From Serpula lacrymans var. lacrymans S7.9 (taxonomy: Eukaryota; Basidiomycota; Agaricomycetes; Boletales; Serpulaceae), in NCBI RefSeq assembly GCF_000218685.1, contig NW_006763294.1:1405712-1469711 (forward strand): a stretch of 64,000 bases of DNA, written 5' to 3'. Positions 1-14,520 of the stretch are shown here, one piece after another. The position numbers and the translations under genes are program-made. The notes under the pieces were generated by a model, which searched no databases, was not told the DNA's origin, and saw only the letters and a program-made list of their open reading frames with translations. Position 1 is the stretch's first letter. Each line of letters begins with the position of its first letter.

Positions 1-926
1 CCACAAGCTTGGCGGAAACGAGCACATGAATATCATGATGACCAGCGCCAACAGACGCCGAACATGCTCATGCCGCTGGATGAGTTCTTTGAAGCGGGAT
101 CTTCGCTGTATCAATGTGCGAACAGTGGCACCTAGAGTTATGTGGGTTTAAGAGCTAGGATATGAACATAGTATGCTCACCTGCATAAATGACAGTAATA
201 AGAGCTATAAGAGTTAGCCAGACCCAAATCAAAGGGTACGTTAGTACAGTAGAGCCTATGGCGTAATAACAGCCTATTTCCTCGAATATGTAAAAGCGAT
301 TTACTTGAATGACGTAGGCTGTGGAGAAGTAAGCACCAAGGAAATTATACTCGACCAGTAAACATAACGTACAAAAGATGACAATTAGCGCTGGAATTCC
401 TAGTACAAGTAGATAGTCAAACAGAATGGCTTGCCATGCCTATTTTTTGATAAGAAGGAAGAATCGGTAAAGTAGAAAATACACGTACCCGACATTGGCC
501 TTGAACTCGCTGATTCGCAAATATATTTTTGGTAACATGATATAGATGACGAGCAATACATAGACACGCTGACGGGATGGCGATGGTCCCACCTAACATT
601 AATCGGGATGCTACCAGAATATTAGATGAGATGATTCCTTTGACAAGCCAAGAGCACGAACATATATCGCACCACACAGGTGCCCAGTTAGTCACATTCT
701 TATCCCATATGATTGAATTCACGAAGCCGTTAAAACAAAGAACGCCTGTCCATACGATGAAAGCACATGTACCAATATTTCCAGCTGAATAACAGTATAT
801 CAGAAAAAACTCAGAAAATAATACCGGGAATGCGCCCTAACCTTTTATATGGAGTGGTAGAAGAGTGCTGACAATGATAAACCCGATGAATGCAAACCCA
901 GAGAAAACGTGATTTGTAGACACCAT
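1..926 (-). CDS. STE3-type pheromone receptor-like GPCR, copy 1 (3' end outside window)
   Basis: Seven-transmembrane receptor of the fungal STE3 family, which senses prenylated peptide pheromones at the plasma membrane and signals through a G protein. The start is ATG at 926 (MVSTNHVFSGFAFIGF...), the first transmembrane helix. Following exons carry the family signature VTNWAPVWCDI, then after an intron a block ending SRLMLGGTIAIPSACLCIAR, and near the window edge an arginine-rich loop with the start of TM6. TM7 and the cytoplasmic tail lie beyond base 1. Introns are short and the exon pattern matches the paralogue at 4405-6006, so the two arose by duplication. In mushrooms such receptors lie in B mating-type loci, but unlinked or non-mating STE3-like paralogues are common, and I found no pheromone precursor beside it. 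Family confidence is high; the mating role is inference. Confidence 0.85.
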
Positions 927-1634
927 CTTTCGGGTTCAATTAGTAACGACTCCTGAAGTGATGATAAAGGAAACAAATAAACGCTACTACATAAACCTCT
1001 TTATACCACAAGTTATTGCAAAAACCGCTCCTTGCGCATCTGATGATATCAGTACCTGTCGAAGAATCAAAGATGTATTTTCACCGAAGGACTGCGGCAG
1101 AGAAATGGCAAAGATGCCGTGGTATTGAGCAGTGTTACACAGCAGACTTTCATGTGCCAATTTCTATCAGCGTATTGGAATGACTTGATGAACAATCATA
1201 CGAGGTTCATAATTTGGGATTGTGTCAACAGGACCTTCACATAGAAGGAGCTTGAGACGAAAATATATTCCGGAATAATTGGTGCGTGCGAAATTCGATT
1301 ATTTAAACCGAGAAAACACAGGAATTGAACAGCACACTTGCAAAAATAAATTAGCCAGCGATCAGAAAGAAAAGGTCGAATTGATGAGTGCTTTTATAGC
1401 TGGCTCATACCAGGGACACTGAACAAAGGAACTGCACGCTTCATAGGAAAGTGGCAGTGTCCTCGACGTTAAGATTAGTATCTACAAGGCTGTATGACCC
1501 CCATCCAATAAATGCAAAATACAAAGAAGATTCAGACTACATGGCACTGGGATACAAGCTGAGGAATACGCTTACTGGCTGGGTGGTATTACTGTAAACA
1601 AGGGGCCTTATATTTGTAGCTCCTTGGTACAGTC

Positions 1635-1859
1635 TCATCGATCTACCATCGGAAAGTACACGCCAGCACACATGCCAACTGACCAAAACACCACTGGGCC
1701 TTTGGGATGCTGGACGAATCGCCGAAACCCATGTTTCCAGAACAAACCGTGATACGCCCTCCCTGAAATACCGCCGAGACCAATATCGAAGCGAAGGCAG
1801 TTCAACAAAGTAAGAATACATTGTTCTTTTCCACAGACAAACATGGTCCTATAGATCAT
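1635..1859 (-). CDS. possible small protein, unknown function
   Basis: This frame of 74 codons begins at an ATG that overlaps the stop codon of the methionine aminopeptidase gene on the same strand. The C-terminal half looks protein-like, with GISGRAYHGLFWKHGFRRF followed by a hydrophobic stretch (VVFWSVGMCAGVYFP), as in a small one- or two-helix membrane protein. A fungal gene would not normally start inside an upstream stop codon, so the true first exon may be missed or the frame may be chance. I do not recognise the family. Confidence 0.3.
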   Translation of the reverse strand: MIYRTMFVCGKEQCILTLLNCLRFDIGLGGISGRAYHGLFWKHGFRRFVQHPKGPVVFWSVGMCAGVYFPMVDR

Positions 1860-3812
1860 CTCTTTTCACAGTCCTTGCGGTCAGTACCTCCACCCCCGTT
1901 TCCGTAATCCTGAAAACAATAAAATATCAAAAAGGCAGTACATACACTCGGGGATGAAAAAGCTTACAATAGTGTGTCCTCAAATTGCGCACTTCTCTTA
2001 CCATCAATGGTCGTAGCTGTCCACGAGTCATTCCAGTGAGCAACGTCCCAGTTGGGACCCAAATTGATCATCTATCAATGTGCCGGAAAGAACTTGGGAT
2101 CAATATCATAACTGAGTAGTGCCCATGCTTACAGGTTCGATAGTAAATGCCTGGTTAGGTCGCTAATTAGCGCTGCTTGAATTAAATGCTGCTCGTGCAA
2201 CTCACCATACCAGTCCTCATTGTGCCCACGGCCTTATTCTTTGAATAATGCGGTATGTCCGGAGCAGGGTGAAACAGATCATTGATTCCGTGACCAGTGT
2301 AAGACCGTACAGAGGAACATCCATTCGCTCTTGCAATAGGTTCACTGATGATTAAAGTCAGCACAGTAACGGCCGTTAATTAAAAGCATTAGTACTAGCA
2401 TGATTTTACCAATATCGCGGAATAATGCCCCCGGTTTACAGATTTTTATGGCTTCATCAAGACATTCACGGGTGACCTTGATGAGCTTTGCGGACTCAGT
2501 ATCGACCTTTCCAACGGGGTAAGTTTCGTTAAGGTCCCCATGAAAACCTGCGTCTGTGTCAGAAACGGTGATGCAGCAGGTAAAACTAATTCGCCAGGTT
2601 ACCGTCATAATAAAGAGTCACGTCTAACGAGCAGAACCATTTATTTAAGTACAAATATATCAGGGACACGATGTTATCCTACCGATATTGATTATATCGC
2701 CCTCCTTCAATTTTCGTTGGTCAGGAATACCATGACAGACGACCTCGTTCACCGACCTGGTATCATCCAAGGTTCAAAAGATTCTGGATAAAAAAGGGCT
2801 CAACACTCACGTGCACACAGATTTTGGGAAATTTCGATAGTTGAGGGGGGAAGGATATGCGTTTCTTGCTATGATTGCTTCGTGGACGATAGCATCAATG
2901 GCATCAGTAGTGACACCAGGATGTACGTGAGAAGCAGCAATGTCAAGAACTTCTCGTGTAAGCTAGAAAGAGAAGAGTTCATTAGCCGGATGAACATTCA
3001 CTACAGGCCAGCTGTAACAGCAAGCACAGTCAAAAAAAACTCGGAAATATTCTAACTGCCTATGTCCCATCGAAATCATGAACAGTTTACCCACCCGACA
3101 TACGGTTCGTAATTTATCTTGTTCCTCAATGGACAAAATCCGTGGCGGTTGACCTCTCTGTTTAATTTCTGATTTGGGCACTCCTGAAGGTAAATGAGAA
3201 CAGGCGTGTTGGTTCAGAACTCTTGTGGCGGCGGCGGTTTGAAAATGAATAGGCTCCTACCATCTTCAGCATAGTCAGGCCTGGGTATGTGATCAGGTAC
3301 CGTACGCATTGGCGAAAGTGGGTATACCGGTCTCATTGATCCAGTATAATCGTAATTAAAATAAGGGTTATAAGTCCCATCTAGCAAGTATGTGAGCATA
3401 CTGCGACAGCAAGATGATGAAAAGGTTTGAATGCCTTTTGCAGGGGCGTCAGCAGTGGGAGGTGCACGTGCAAGATCATGGATGAACTTGTGTGATTTCT
3501 ATACATTTGACACACATGCCTGTATTAATGACTTAAACGACATGGCGAAGAAAATGATATACCCCTGTTTGATATTGATCAGAGCATTGTCCTTCCTTCA
3601 TGCATCAAAAACGAACGTACAATTCGCCTTGAAGCACTCTTGTTCGCAGAAGAACGAACCTCTGATACCAAGCCTGCCGTGATGAAGCATCAATTAGGAT
3701 ATGAAGATCGATACGAGACAGCTGCACACTTATTGCATGTTGGACATTCCATCCGCGATGGTGGGTTTCCATTTGGACAGTTTGAGTTCTGGCACGCAAC
3801 AGTTGCACTCAT
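1856..3812 (-). CDS. methionine aminopeptidase 1 (cytosolic, zinc-finger type)
   Basis: Removes the initiator methionine from nascent cytosolic proteins. The start ATG at 3812 gives [18 protein letters not shown] and then an N-terminal zinc finger ([18 protein letters not shown]-x2-HK) that binds ribosomes in this family. A linker leads to [13 protein letters not shown] and PDYAEDG, then the pita-bread catalytic domain: [26 protein letters not shown] with an Asp metal ligand, a GHGINDLFH ligand block, FTIEPMINLG and a C-terminal [15 protein letters not shown]. At least seven short introns are needed; FTIEP/MINLG is split by one. The end is KRD-stop at 1856. Splicing of the zinc finger requires a 2-nt micro-exon (listed separately). 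All recognisable catalytic blocks are present, so the gene looks functional. It sits between two STE3-like receptors on the same strand. Confidence 0.9.
3563..3564 (-). other. predicted 2-nucleotide micro-exon in methionine aminopeptidase 1
   Basis: The exon carrying [12 protein letters not shown] ends at 3621 with one extra T before a GTACGT donor. The next in-frame coding block ([10 protein letters not shown]) starts at 3498 after TATAG. Joining these directly creates TAA. Between them, CAG|GG|GTATATC at 3561-3567 offers an acceptor, two exon bases and a donor. T+GG makes Trp, as expected in the zinc finger (CFK-x-x-W-x-x-HK). The two flanking introns are then 56 and 64 nt, typical for this genome. 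Confidence 0.7.
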
Positions 3813-4404
3813 GATTATTATGACTGGCTAGTTGACTTCAATAGAAAATATTCGAATGGCACGTGGTCTACGAATATTTCTCTCACGTGTCCTGCGGAGC
3901 GGACTAATAAGTTTGGGCCTTGCAATCAACATCGTGATGGCCTACAATGAAGTGAATTTCCGGGCCAGGGTGCAGCTTGTAGCTTGAAGGCGCTCCAGTC
4001 ACATTGTGCACTCACCTCGTGGACAGTAATGACTATTTCGATTACAAAACCTTATTTTCCACAACATGAATAGACCTGATTGAATAAAGAGAGTGGCATG
4101 GGGGGCAATGGATTGACGAGAATCGTTTCATATATTGTACCACCAACTTATCGAATCAGATAGATGAGCGAGACTTCCCGCCGGCATCCTCGCAGAGGAT
4201 AGTCTTTATTTCATGCGACTCAGTACTCAGCCATGGCAGAATTTGCATTCATTGGAATATATTACAGTATTTCAAATACGATGATCATCATCTTGATTTT
4301 AAGATAGGCTCAGAACGCGAACCAGCCATATGATTCTATAATGGTCTTCACTAGGCTCGAAGCAAAGGGATGCACCCAAGTGACCCGTAAAAACACTCAG
4401 CAGG

Positions 4405-6006
4405 CTAAACATCTGCTGAGTGGCGGTGCAGAATCGACATGATATCCAGGACGGGTGAGGGTTGGACAGGTATCGATGGTAAAGTCGGCATATGCTCTTC
4501 TCCCCTGTCTTCACTACTTCTGCAGGTGACATGATCTGGCCTCAATTCCAGATTAGACTTGAATTCCTGCTCAGAGAGTTCATGAATGCACGAATCACGA
4601 GATCTAGAGATGCGTTGCAGATCATCAAGAGATATGGCTGATAGGTACGGTGGCAAGTAGAGACGACCCGACGTCCGTCTAGCAGATGCTGAAAGTGCGG
4701 GTATGCGGCAGCTAGCAGCGCGCTCCATCCTGGATAGACGTAGGTGAATATAGTTGTTAGTGACCGGCGACATCGCTTAAGCTAAACGCTATACAGACCT
4801 CATATCCTCCACGCACGAAGCTCCCGAGTCACTACGATGGCGGAAGAAGGCGAAAACAAGACGATAATGCCTCTTCGCACCTGTAGTGAACCCAAAAAAT
4901 GCAAAGAAAATGACGGCGTATATCACAAAAGCCCATCTAAAGACCTGTAAGGTAGCATTCTGAGCTCCTAAATCAAGAATGGTGAATTGTTCAACGTGAG
5001 AAATATTAGCATGCATTGAGCCCCAGCCAGGCCATGGCAATGCTGGATTTTGGGTAACATCATTCACGATATTCCATATACTTGGCGTGAACGAGCATAC
5101 AGGTATTACGATGACCACTGCTAATAGACGCAGAAACTGATCATCATGTTGCATGAAGGCCTTGAATCGTGCTCTTCGTTGAATTAGTTTCCGAACAGTG
5201 GCACCTAGAGGTCCGTTTGGTTTGGCAGCGTTAGACGTAGTCATACACAGTACTCACATACGTAGAGGGCAACAATAATGCCAATGACTCCTGGCCATAC
5301 CGTAAACAGCGGATAAGTGAGCGGAGTGTTTTCTAAAGCATAGAAGCACCCTGCATCCTCCATGATGTAAAAGCGATTAAATTGAATTGTATAGGCTGTG
5401 GGATTCTGAGTAACAAGTATGTCGACACCAACAGAACCACTTACAAAGGACGATGCGCAAGACTGGGATTCCTAGTACGAAAAAATAATCGCGCAGAATG
5501 GCTCGCCAAAGCCGCTGGTTGGTGGTGAGAAACTAAGCAACTAAACTGAAACTACCGCATGACTTACCTTGTGTTCACCCTGTGCTCTCCGATGTGAGAT
5601 TACATTACTGGTGACATGATAAAGATCGCGAGCTATGCATAAGCACGCTGACTGTATGCCAATGCCTCCACCTATCATCAGCCGCGAGGCTGTCAAAATA
5701 TTCAGAGGGATATTTGCTTGCACTAAAATGGACGAACATATATCACACCACACAGGTGCCCAATTCGTGACGTTATCATTCCATACGATTGAGTTTACGA
5801 ATCCATTAAAGCAAAGTAGGCTTGCCCATATGATAAAAGCGGATGTGCCAATATTCCTTGCTGTATCAAAGCACGTTAGGTCCCCCGTCCCCAATGAAGA
5901 TACAGATGAGTATTTGCGAACCTTTTATATGAAGTGGTAGGAGTATGTCCATCAAGATAAACCCGGTGAATGCAAATACAGAGAAAATATGATTGGTGGA
6001 TACCAT
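4405..6006 (-). CDS. STE3-type pheromone receptor-like GPCR, copy 2
   Basis: A full-length paralogue of the receptor at the window start. ATG at 6006 gives MVSTNHIFSVFAFTGFIL; GTTCGC...CAG splicing joins LPLHIK to ARNIGTSAF. The signature VTNWAPVWCDI is spliced to SSRLMIGGGIGIQ, giving TM2-TM3. Later blocks are LWRAILRDYFFVLGIPVLR, a loop with FYIMEDAGCFYALENTPL, a TM5 block ending WPGVIGIIVALY, an Arg-rich loop with LIQRRARFK, TM6 (LLAVVIVIPVCSF) and TM7 (FRWAFVIYAVIFFAFFGF). The frame could stop at 4789, but an intron with a CACTAAC branch-like site and CCAG acceptor joins MR to MERAASCRIP and adds a Ser/Arg-rich cytoplasmic tail to 4405. Pheromone binding is family knowledge; its ligand and mating role are unknown. 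Confidence 0.87.
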
Positions 6007-8505
<2,499 letters not shown>

Positions 8506-9022
8506 GTCTTCAAATGTCACTGCATGAGTCCATACCTTTCCTGTGTTATCATTTTACACATTGTATTTGTCGTAGCCTGAAATAACCATTGTTGTACACC
8601 AAATTGCGTGATTGATAATACGTTACAGGTTTGAAGAATGGGCAGTTGACAAGTTCGTCATTGTCATTGTATATACCTACGTTGTAACATTGTCATATGA
8701 GGGCAGCAGCAGCGCGAAGGTTGCAGTATGTGGAAGGATCAGTTTGCGTTTGTCATTGGGGATGAGAGATTTAATTCGAAAGCTCTACTTGTGGCTAAGT
8801 TTGCAGTAGTGATATATTATATTGGTGACGACATGAAAATCCATACAAAAATCAAAAATCCTCTAAAATATATCAAGCGCCCTCTAGGTTGTAACAATAT
8901 CCTTCCAAGGGAAGGTATAAGGACGATGACATCAGAGAAGCACAAAAATTAGCAAAGAGAAACAACATCCTTCAAGTTCGAGGAAAAGCAATTGACGCGA
9001 TATCAAGAAGAATAAGGATCGA
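8506..9022. other. 3' intergenic region between convergent genes
   Basis: This lies between the convergent polyubiquitin and BRCT genes. It is AT-rich with no supported gene and presumably holds both 3' untranslated regions. No clear repeat or RNA gene was seen. Confidence 0.5.
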
Positions 9023-12000
9023 TTATGGTCGACCCATGAACATGCTCCTTCTCCTAGCCTTCTCCAGTGGTGCTAAATCATTATCCTTCAGAGGCATCGC
9101 TGTGAAAGAGTTATAACCATGTATAAGAAAGCAAAACGGGAATACCGCGGTAGGGAGTTACATACAAGGTGAGGTGCTTTCCATCGATAGGTCTGCTTGG
9201 TCACCATCGTCTCTGTCTTGTTCAGAGGAAGCTGGAGCTCGACCGAAGTCGTCTTCCATAGGGGACATGTGTTTTGGCAACATGGATCGTCGGCGCTGAG
9301 ATACCAGGAAGTTGGACGTCAACGTCGGTAGAAACAGACGAGTTGGGGGTATGAGCACTGACCTTGTTCGTACCAGCCACGTTAATACCATCAAGATCTA
9401 CCTTGTACTTTTCTTCATCTATGCGCGATCTCTGCTCTACACACTCTACGACCCACGCAATACCCACTACATGAGGTTTTGGGTCATTCAAAAGCCTGAA
9501 ATTGTGAGACAATGAGATGAACAAGTTTGCCTTTTCGAAGTAGAATATATGGCTTACCGATAACGAGTCAAGGTGCTCATCAGCCCGTTCTTATATACAA
9601 TATGTGTACAACTTTGTCCAACTCTCGTTAGAATCTGGAGGGAATATCAGTCTCAAACAATTCTAACGAAGTTATCTTATACTCACTCGTGCACCTAATC
9701 CTCTGAGCATGTCAGTGAACAAACCACCTGCACTATCTCCATCGTCTGTCCGTACATCAACGAATATTGTACAATTCTTCAGCACCTTCAGCGAGCCTTT
9801 CTTGCCACCACTACCTTCAACCTCGCTTGGACTATTCTGATCTGTACCCGCATTATCACTCGCACCTCTGGTAAGTACTCCTGATGCGTTCTTTGGAGCA
9901 TCCAAAACTTCCTTTTCTTTACCCTTACCCTTGGCAACGGTTCCCTGTGTTCCAGTCGGATAACTGCTACTTGCAGATCGCAAACCGGTCCGGGTGGGCA
10001 CACGCGTTGGAGGTGGAGGTGTTTCAGGCAGCGAAGACAAAGACTGCGAGAGTGCTTGGGAAGCCATCGTCGCTCTTTGAGAAGCATTTATTCTCCACTC
10101 AGTGCTGCGTTTTTCTTTCTCCTTGCTCGTTCCTTTATCATCCTCGACTCCGTCCATGTCTTCGACGGGTTTCTCGACTTCTCCGGAGGTGTTGATGTCA
10201 ACTACTAAATCCGTTATGCGAAGAGGGATATAGCTCGAAGTACCAGTTCCACTCCCCTGTGCCGCCGCTGCCTCGTCGCTGCCCGTACTAGCAAAATCAA
10301 ACGAGCCAGCCCCCTTCACCGGGCTGGCTTCCACGCTTGGTAAACTCGTCTTCCGACTAGCCTTCGGCGCGATTTTAGAAGCGCCGATACCTATACTGTT
10401 GAATATTCCCGTGCCCATTCGACCGCTACCAGCCCCAAAGATCTTGGCAGCCTTCGGACTTGGCTTTCCATCCTTGCCCTTCATGCGCCCGATAATACTG
10501 GTGGCTATAGTTGGCTTTCGGACTTCAGCAGAACGAACAGCAGCGTCGCCAAAAGGAGGGAAAATGGATGAAATAGGCTGAGCCTGCGCGTTTGGGCCAG
10601 AGCTGAAATCAGTCCCTGTTGTTGCAGCCCGCTTCAATGGGGGATGCCGTGTTTGAAGACTACCGTGGTTTATCATACTATCGTCTTTAGCTGCGCTTGG
10701 TCTCTCCTCCTCACTCTCCTCATCTTCTGCTGTCGAGCGATTGAAACCGAGACTTGTATTTGGCCTACTCGGCGGCGGTAGATTTAGCTTTTCTAACGCA
10801 CTGGATAGAGTTTTGAGTGATTTCTTGGATCCCGAAAAGCTACCCAAAATATCAAAGGAGGAAGAAGTCAGTCGGCTGGACGTCGTCCCTGTCGTCGATC
10901 TTCCCGTAGATACGTCGTTCGAAGATGACCATTTCTTGGAAATCTTGGTGGGTGAACTTATCCTTGGAAGAAGACTTGGTTTTACCGGTGAGGACGGTCT
11001 GGACTTAGTGGGTGAACTGGGTTTCGAGGTAGAAGTAGTAACAGCAGCCTTGGTGGTTGATGTACTTGGTTGTTTGGCTGACCATAGAGATAAGAGTGAA
11101 GGTTGTTTCATCTTCCCATTTGACGTCTTATCTGAGAGTGAGGAGGATTTCTTATGTCCCATCCTTCCAGCTGAAAGATTGAAGGGGAACTTTAGAATAC
11201 GAAGACGACTAAAGAAGGGTAGTTTAAAGAAAACTTACCTCCATGTGGCGGTTTTGACGTTGCAGAGGTTGACCCAGTGGCTTCTAATAGTTCGTTAATT
11301 AGTACATGAAGACCGGATATTGTGATTCATACATACCTGCGTCCTTGGACGATGCTGCCTTACCAGGGATCATCGCCTTGGACTCGACACTTTCTGCGAC
11401 AGTGCTCCGCAGAGAGTCGTGGCCCAGGTGGGATACTTTACCCTGTTGCTTCAAAGATAAACTTCTAGTAATGCGCCCATTTGGTTTTTGCGCTGGGACA
11501 GGCTTCTTTCCTTTCGTAGCCGCATTGACAGTTGCAGAGCGAACCCTGTTAGCAGGGACAGGTGGTGGAAGCATTGACCCAGATGGGCGAGGCAGTCGAC
11601 TAGCGGGAGCTACGACAGGTGTGGCAGCAGACGCAAGAGCATCTGTATGTCTGTCTGCAGTGAGTTCCTCGCCGGTGTCAACCGCCGCAGCGCGAAAAAG
11701 GTGATTGAGTGAACGAGCCAACTGCGAAGGTAGCTAAATACAACCCCCATCAGATGCACTGAAGTAGCAGATAAGTAGGACGTTAATTGCAACTCACGTC
11801 AGGAATAGCAAGGGTTTCTTCAACATCTGGTGTGACGATTGAGGAAGGCGTGGAAGGAAGAGGTGTGAGAGGAGATAGTGGTGACGAAAAAGCAGAGCTA
11901 CACCCCACTCTTGGAGTTTCTACGACATTCATCATGGCGGGAGAAAGTTTGACAGTACGTTCTGCGGTATCCGGGATGGCAGCTAAATGAGACATATCGA

Positions 12001-12649
12001 CATCCATACCTGCATCGATGGCATTGGTATCACTCTTGTCGATGGGCGATGATAAATCAACGCTAACATCAGGGATGACGTCTAGATGCGGTGTCGGTGC
12101 AATGTGAAGCTTTCCTGGTGATCGAGATGGAGAGGCAACAACAGTTTTCAAATCCAAGTGAGGAACACCCGATTCCAAGGGAACAGATTGAGCTCTTGGT
12201 GGAAAGACAGATGAACCGGTCTTTTCGCTCCCTTTAACCGCCGCGGACGACGAGACGGGTTTCTTTGACGTCGTGGCAGTTCGGTTGGCGTGACGTTTAG
12301 ACCTGCGTGTTTTCTGATTTGATTGAGTGGATGAACCCTCATTCTCCGTATCTACATCTGCATCTTTAGAGACAAGCCTGAGTGCCGGGAGAGGGTCCCT
12401 CCTGACCCTTTTGGACTCGCGGTGTCCATGAACATCTTCGGGGAATGTAGACTGTGATCGTTTGTGTTTAGTCGGGGAAAGTAATATTTCATCGTCTGTT
12501 TCATCCTGGTTATCCATGGATGATACTGAGTTCTGGTTTCGGAGAGCGACTCGTGCGTCCTTTAAAGGAGACCGGTAAAGAGGTAGTTGCAGAATACGAT
12601 CTGAGACGGTTAGCTGAGACCTCGTACGCTTTGGTGCTTCAAAAGACAT
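9023..12649 (-). CDS. low-complexity nuclear protein with C-terminal BRCT domain
   Basis: A long, multi-exon, Ser/Thr/Pro/Lys-rich protein. ATG at 12649 gives MSFEAPKRTRSQLTVSDRIL, followed by basic patches typical of nuclear localisation (ESKRVRRDP, RRSKRHA). An intron joins AIPD to LPSQLARSLNHLF, and several further disordered exons follow, including MKQPSLLSLW. The C-terminus is a BRCT domain: LKNCTIFVDVRTDDGD, AGGLFTDMLRGLGA, then across introns QSCTHIVYKNGLMSTLTRYR, KPHVVGIAWVVECVEQ and KYKVDLDGI. It ends with a Lys/Arg-rich tail (LEKARRRSM) at 9023. BRCT domains bind phosphopeptides in DNA-damage and cell-cycle proteins; the single C-terminal BRCT recalls microcephalin-like fungal proteins, but I cannot assign an orthologue. 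Exon boundaries in the disordered part are approximate. Confidence 0.8.
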
Positions 12650-13241
12650 AAGACTTGAAAGACAAAGCTAGAATCAACACCGCCTGCGACGTTGAATACG
12701 GTGGATGCACTGCAGGCCAGGCTATTATGTCGAGGTCGCTGTCGATGAATGCCAGGCCTGCTGTTAGACGCGTACAAACACGGTCACGTTGACGAAAAGC
12801 AAACAATCATAAACAGCGCGATGCCAGTCACGGGACAAGGCTTTCTCCCATTTTAACAAAAAAACAACAGCAATCGCAAGGTGAGTGTTTTGAAGTTGAT
12901 CTGATACCTTAATTGTACTCAAAGGCTCTGACAGCATAATAATCCAATGTACTCGCATCTAGAATTATCGACCCCCTCTTCTCGGTTTTAATACACATTT
13001 ATAGCTCAAGCTCTTAGCGCCCACGACCACTCATATCCAATCGCAGGGTACTCGGTATATACGTATATACCTAATGTTTTCCTCAAGAAACTTCCTTACT
13101 GCGATAGGGGCAGGAGAACCAGCTTCGAGCGCCGTAACCACGGCATGACCGTGACACGGAAAGGCGCTCATCTACGGGACACGATAAAAGCACCTTCGTC
13201 TGACATGGTCTCTCAGATTCTCCACCCTATACACTCTCAGC
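12650..13241. promoter_or_regulatory. divergent upstream region of BRCT gene and first MPF gene
   Basis: This separates the minus-strand BRCT gene from the plus-strand MPF array. It contains an AT-rich word near 13058-13070 (TATATACGTATATAC, an imperfect palindrome) and a GATAAA word 59 bases before the first MPF ATG. No gene is supported. Confidence 0.35.
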
Positions 13242-13512
13242 ATGCCTTTCTTCCAGAATGCTACGGGTACCACTGCAAATAATAGCAACTTCAGTGATAT
13301 CAACGGCACTGGTCATGTCATCACTATCAATAACGACAACTCTCAGCGTAGTAACTATGGAAATACCACTTCTACGCACAACACAGACTCTTACAATGAC
13401 TCTTCCACCAAGCAGACTATGAGTAAGCTCCCTGTTACTCATTTCACCTATGTTAACTAAGCGGCTTATTTATGTAGCGGGGGGAGGGCAGCAGACTGTT
13501 AACCGTCCTTAG
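13242..13512 (+). CDS. MPF array gene 1: tiny Asn/Thr/Ser-rich protein
   Basis: First of five tandem paralogues; function unknown. Exon 1 (13242-13422) begins MPFFQNATGT and carries the core NFSDINGTGHVITINNDN, followed by an Asn/Ser/Thr-rich stretch ending TKQTM. A GTAAGC donor at 13423 and a TATGTAG acceptor ending 13477 join a second exon, giving a Gly/Gln tail TGGGQQTVNRP and stop at 13510-13512, 71 residues in all. There is no signal peptide, membrane helix or cysteine. Composition is prion-like. The core is the most diverged of the set (SDINGTG instead of NDI-x-GG). Function could be amyloid-like self-assembly, which is inference. Confidence 0.7.
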
Positions 13513-14520
13513 GGCACTCCCGGTTTATGTCTTTGGTGCTAACTGTGGGCAAGCTTTTTGTATCGTATTGTATCTCTGACATGTTTAACTTATTACAGTG
13601 ACCACCTGAAGATTTTTGCAAATCTTATGTCTACGTTGACTTGGAACTTAATTTTGTGTGAAGATGTTTGTTTCTCTAGTCCGTCATAATTGTAATATGT
13701 GAATTATGCCTATGGTACTTTTTCCCGGCGTACCCTGAATGTTTGATTCATGAGGTTGCTGGCGAGTGATCTACCCACTATATTAGTAACCTGACAACAC
13801 TGCGGGTGCATATTTACTTATCGAAACAAAAAGTACAAGTGTTCCGGATTCAGATTGTTACAAGGTCCCTTCGACCACGACTAAACACGTGTAGTTTTAG
13901 CAATGTTTCTCGTGACGCTAAAATGGTCGTCTGTTTGAAATCTTCGCAGAAATAATTCTTCTATTTCTTCCGATACCCTTTTCCATGCATGTTCATTTAA
14001 TGATCAATCGTACTGGATCTTATCATGTTCAGTGAGCGATTCGTACCAATGCCCTTTTCCATGGATGTTCGTTCAATGATCAATCGTACGCGTACTGGAT
14101 CTTATCATGTTCAGCAAGCGTTTCATAATAGCTCTTTCAGCGATCTGAGCTAAGGCGGTACCAGTATCCTCGCCATACACAGCCCACGGTGTCGCGGTAC
14201 TCGCCGAGGATCCAAAAATGATTAAGGGGCCTTACACCTACTTATGGTACACGGCCAAGAACCAGTGCCAATCTGAGTGGTGAAGGCAGTGTGGAGCTTT
14301 TATCAGAGTCCGTTGGTATAGTGGGAACGATCATCGATCATACTGGTATCCTTTCCTGCCAATCTCGTTTATAGGTTTAGTAACGCCCATCTGCCTCATG
14401 GCCTCAATGAAGCGCTCGTCTGCGACATATAGACTCCCTTTCCACTGCACCATCCCTCAACCATCCGATATCCCTGGCATCTCAAATCTCGTTTAGCCGT
14501 CGACCTCGTCATATAACACG

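Noticed and set aside
8612..8952. Short plus-strand frames after polyubiquitin
   Set aside because: No ATG in good context, no motif and AT-rich composition typical of untranslated sequence.
10741..11298. 185-codon plus-strand frame
   Set aside because: Antisense shadow of the BRCT gene's low-complexity exons; acidic and hydrophobic runs mirror Ser/Lys-rich codons on the other strand.
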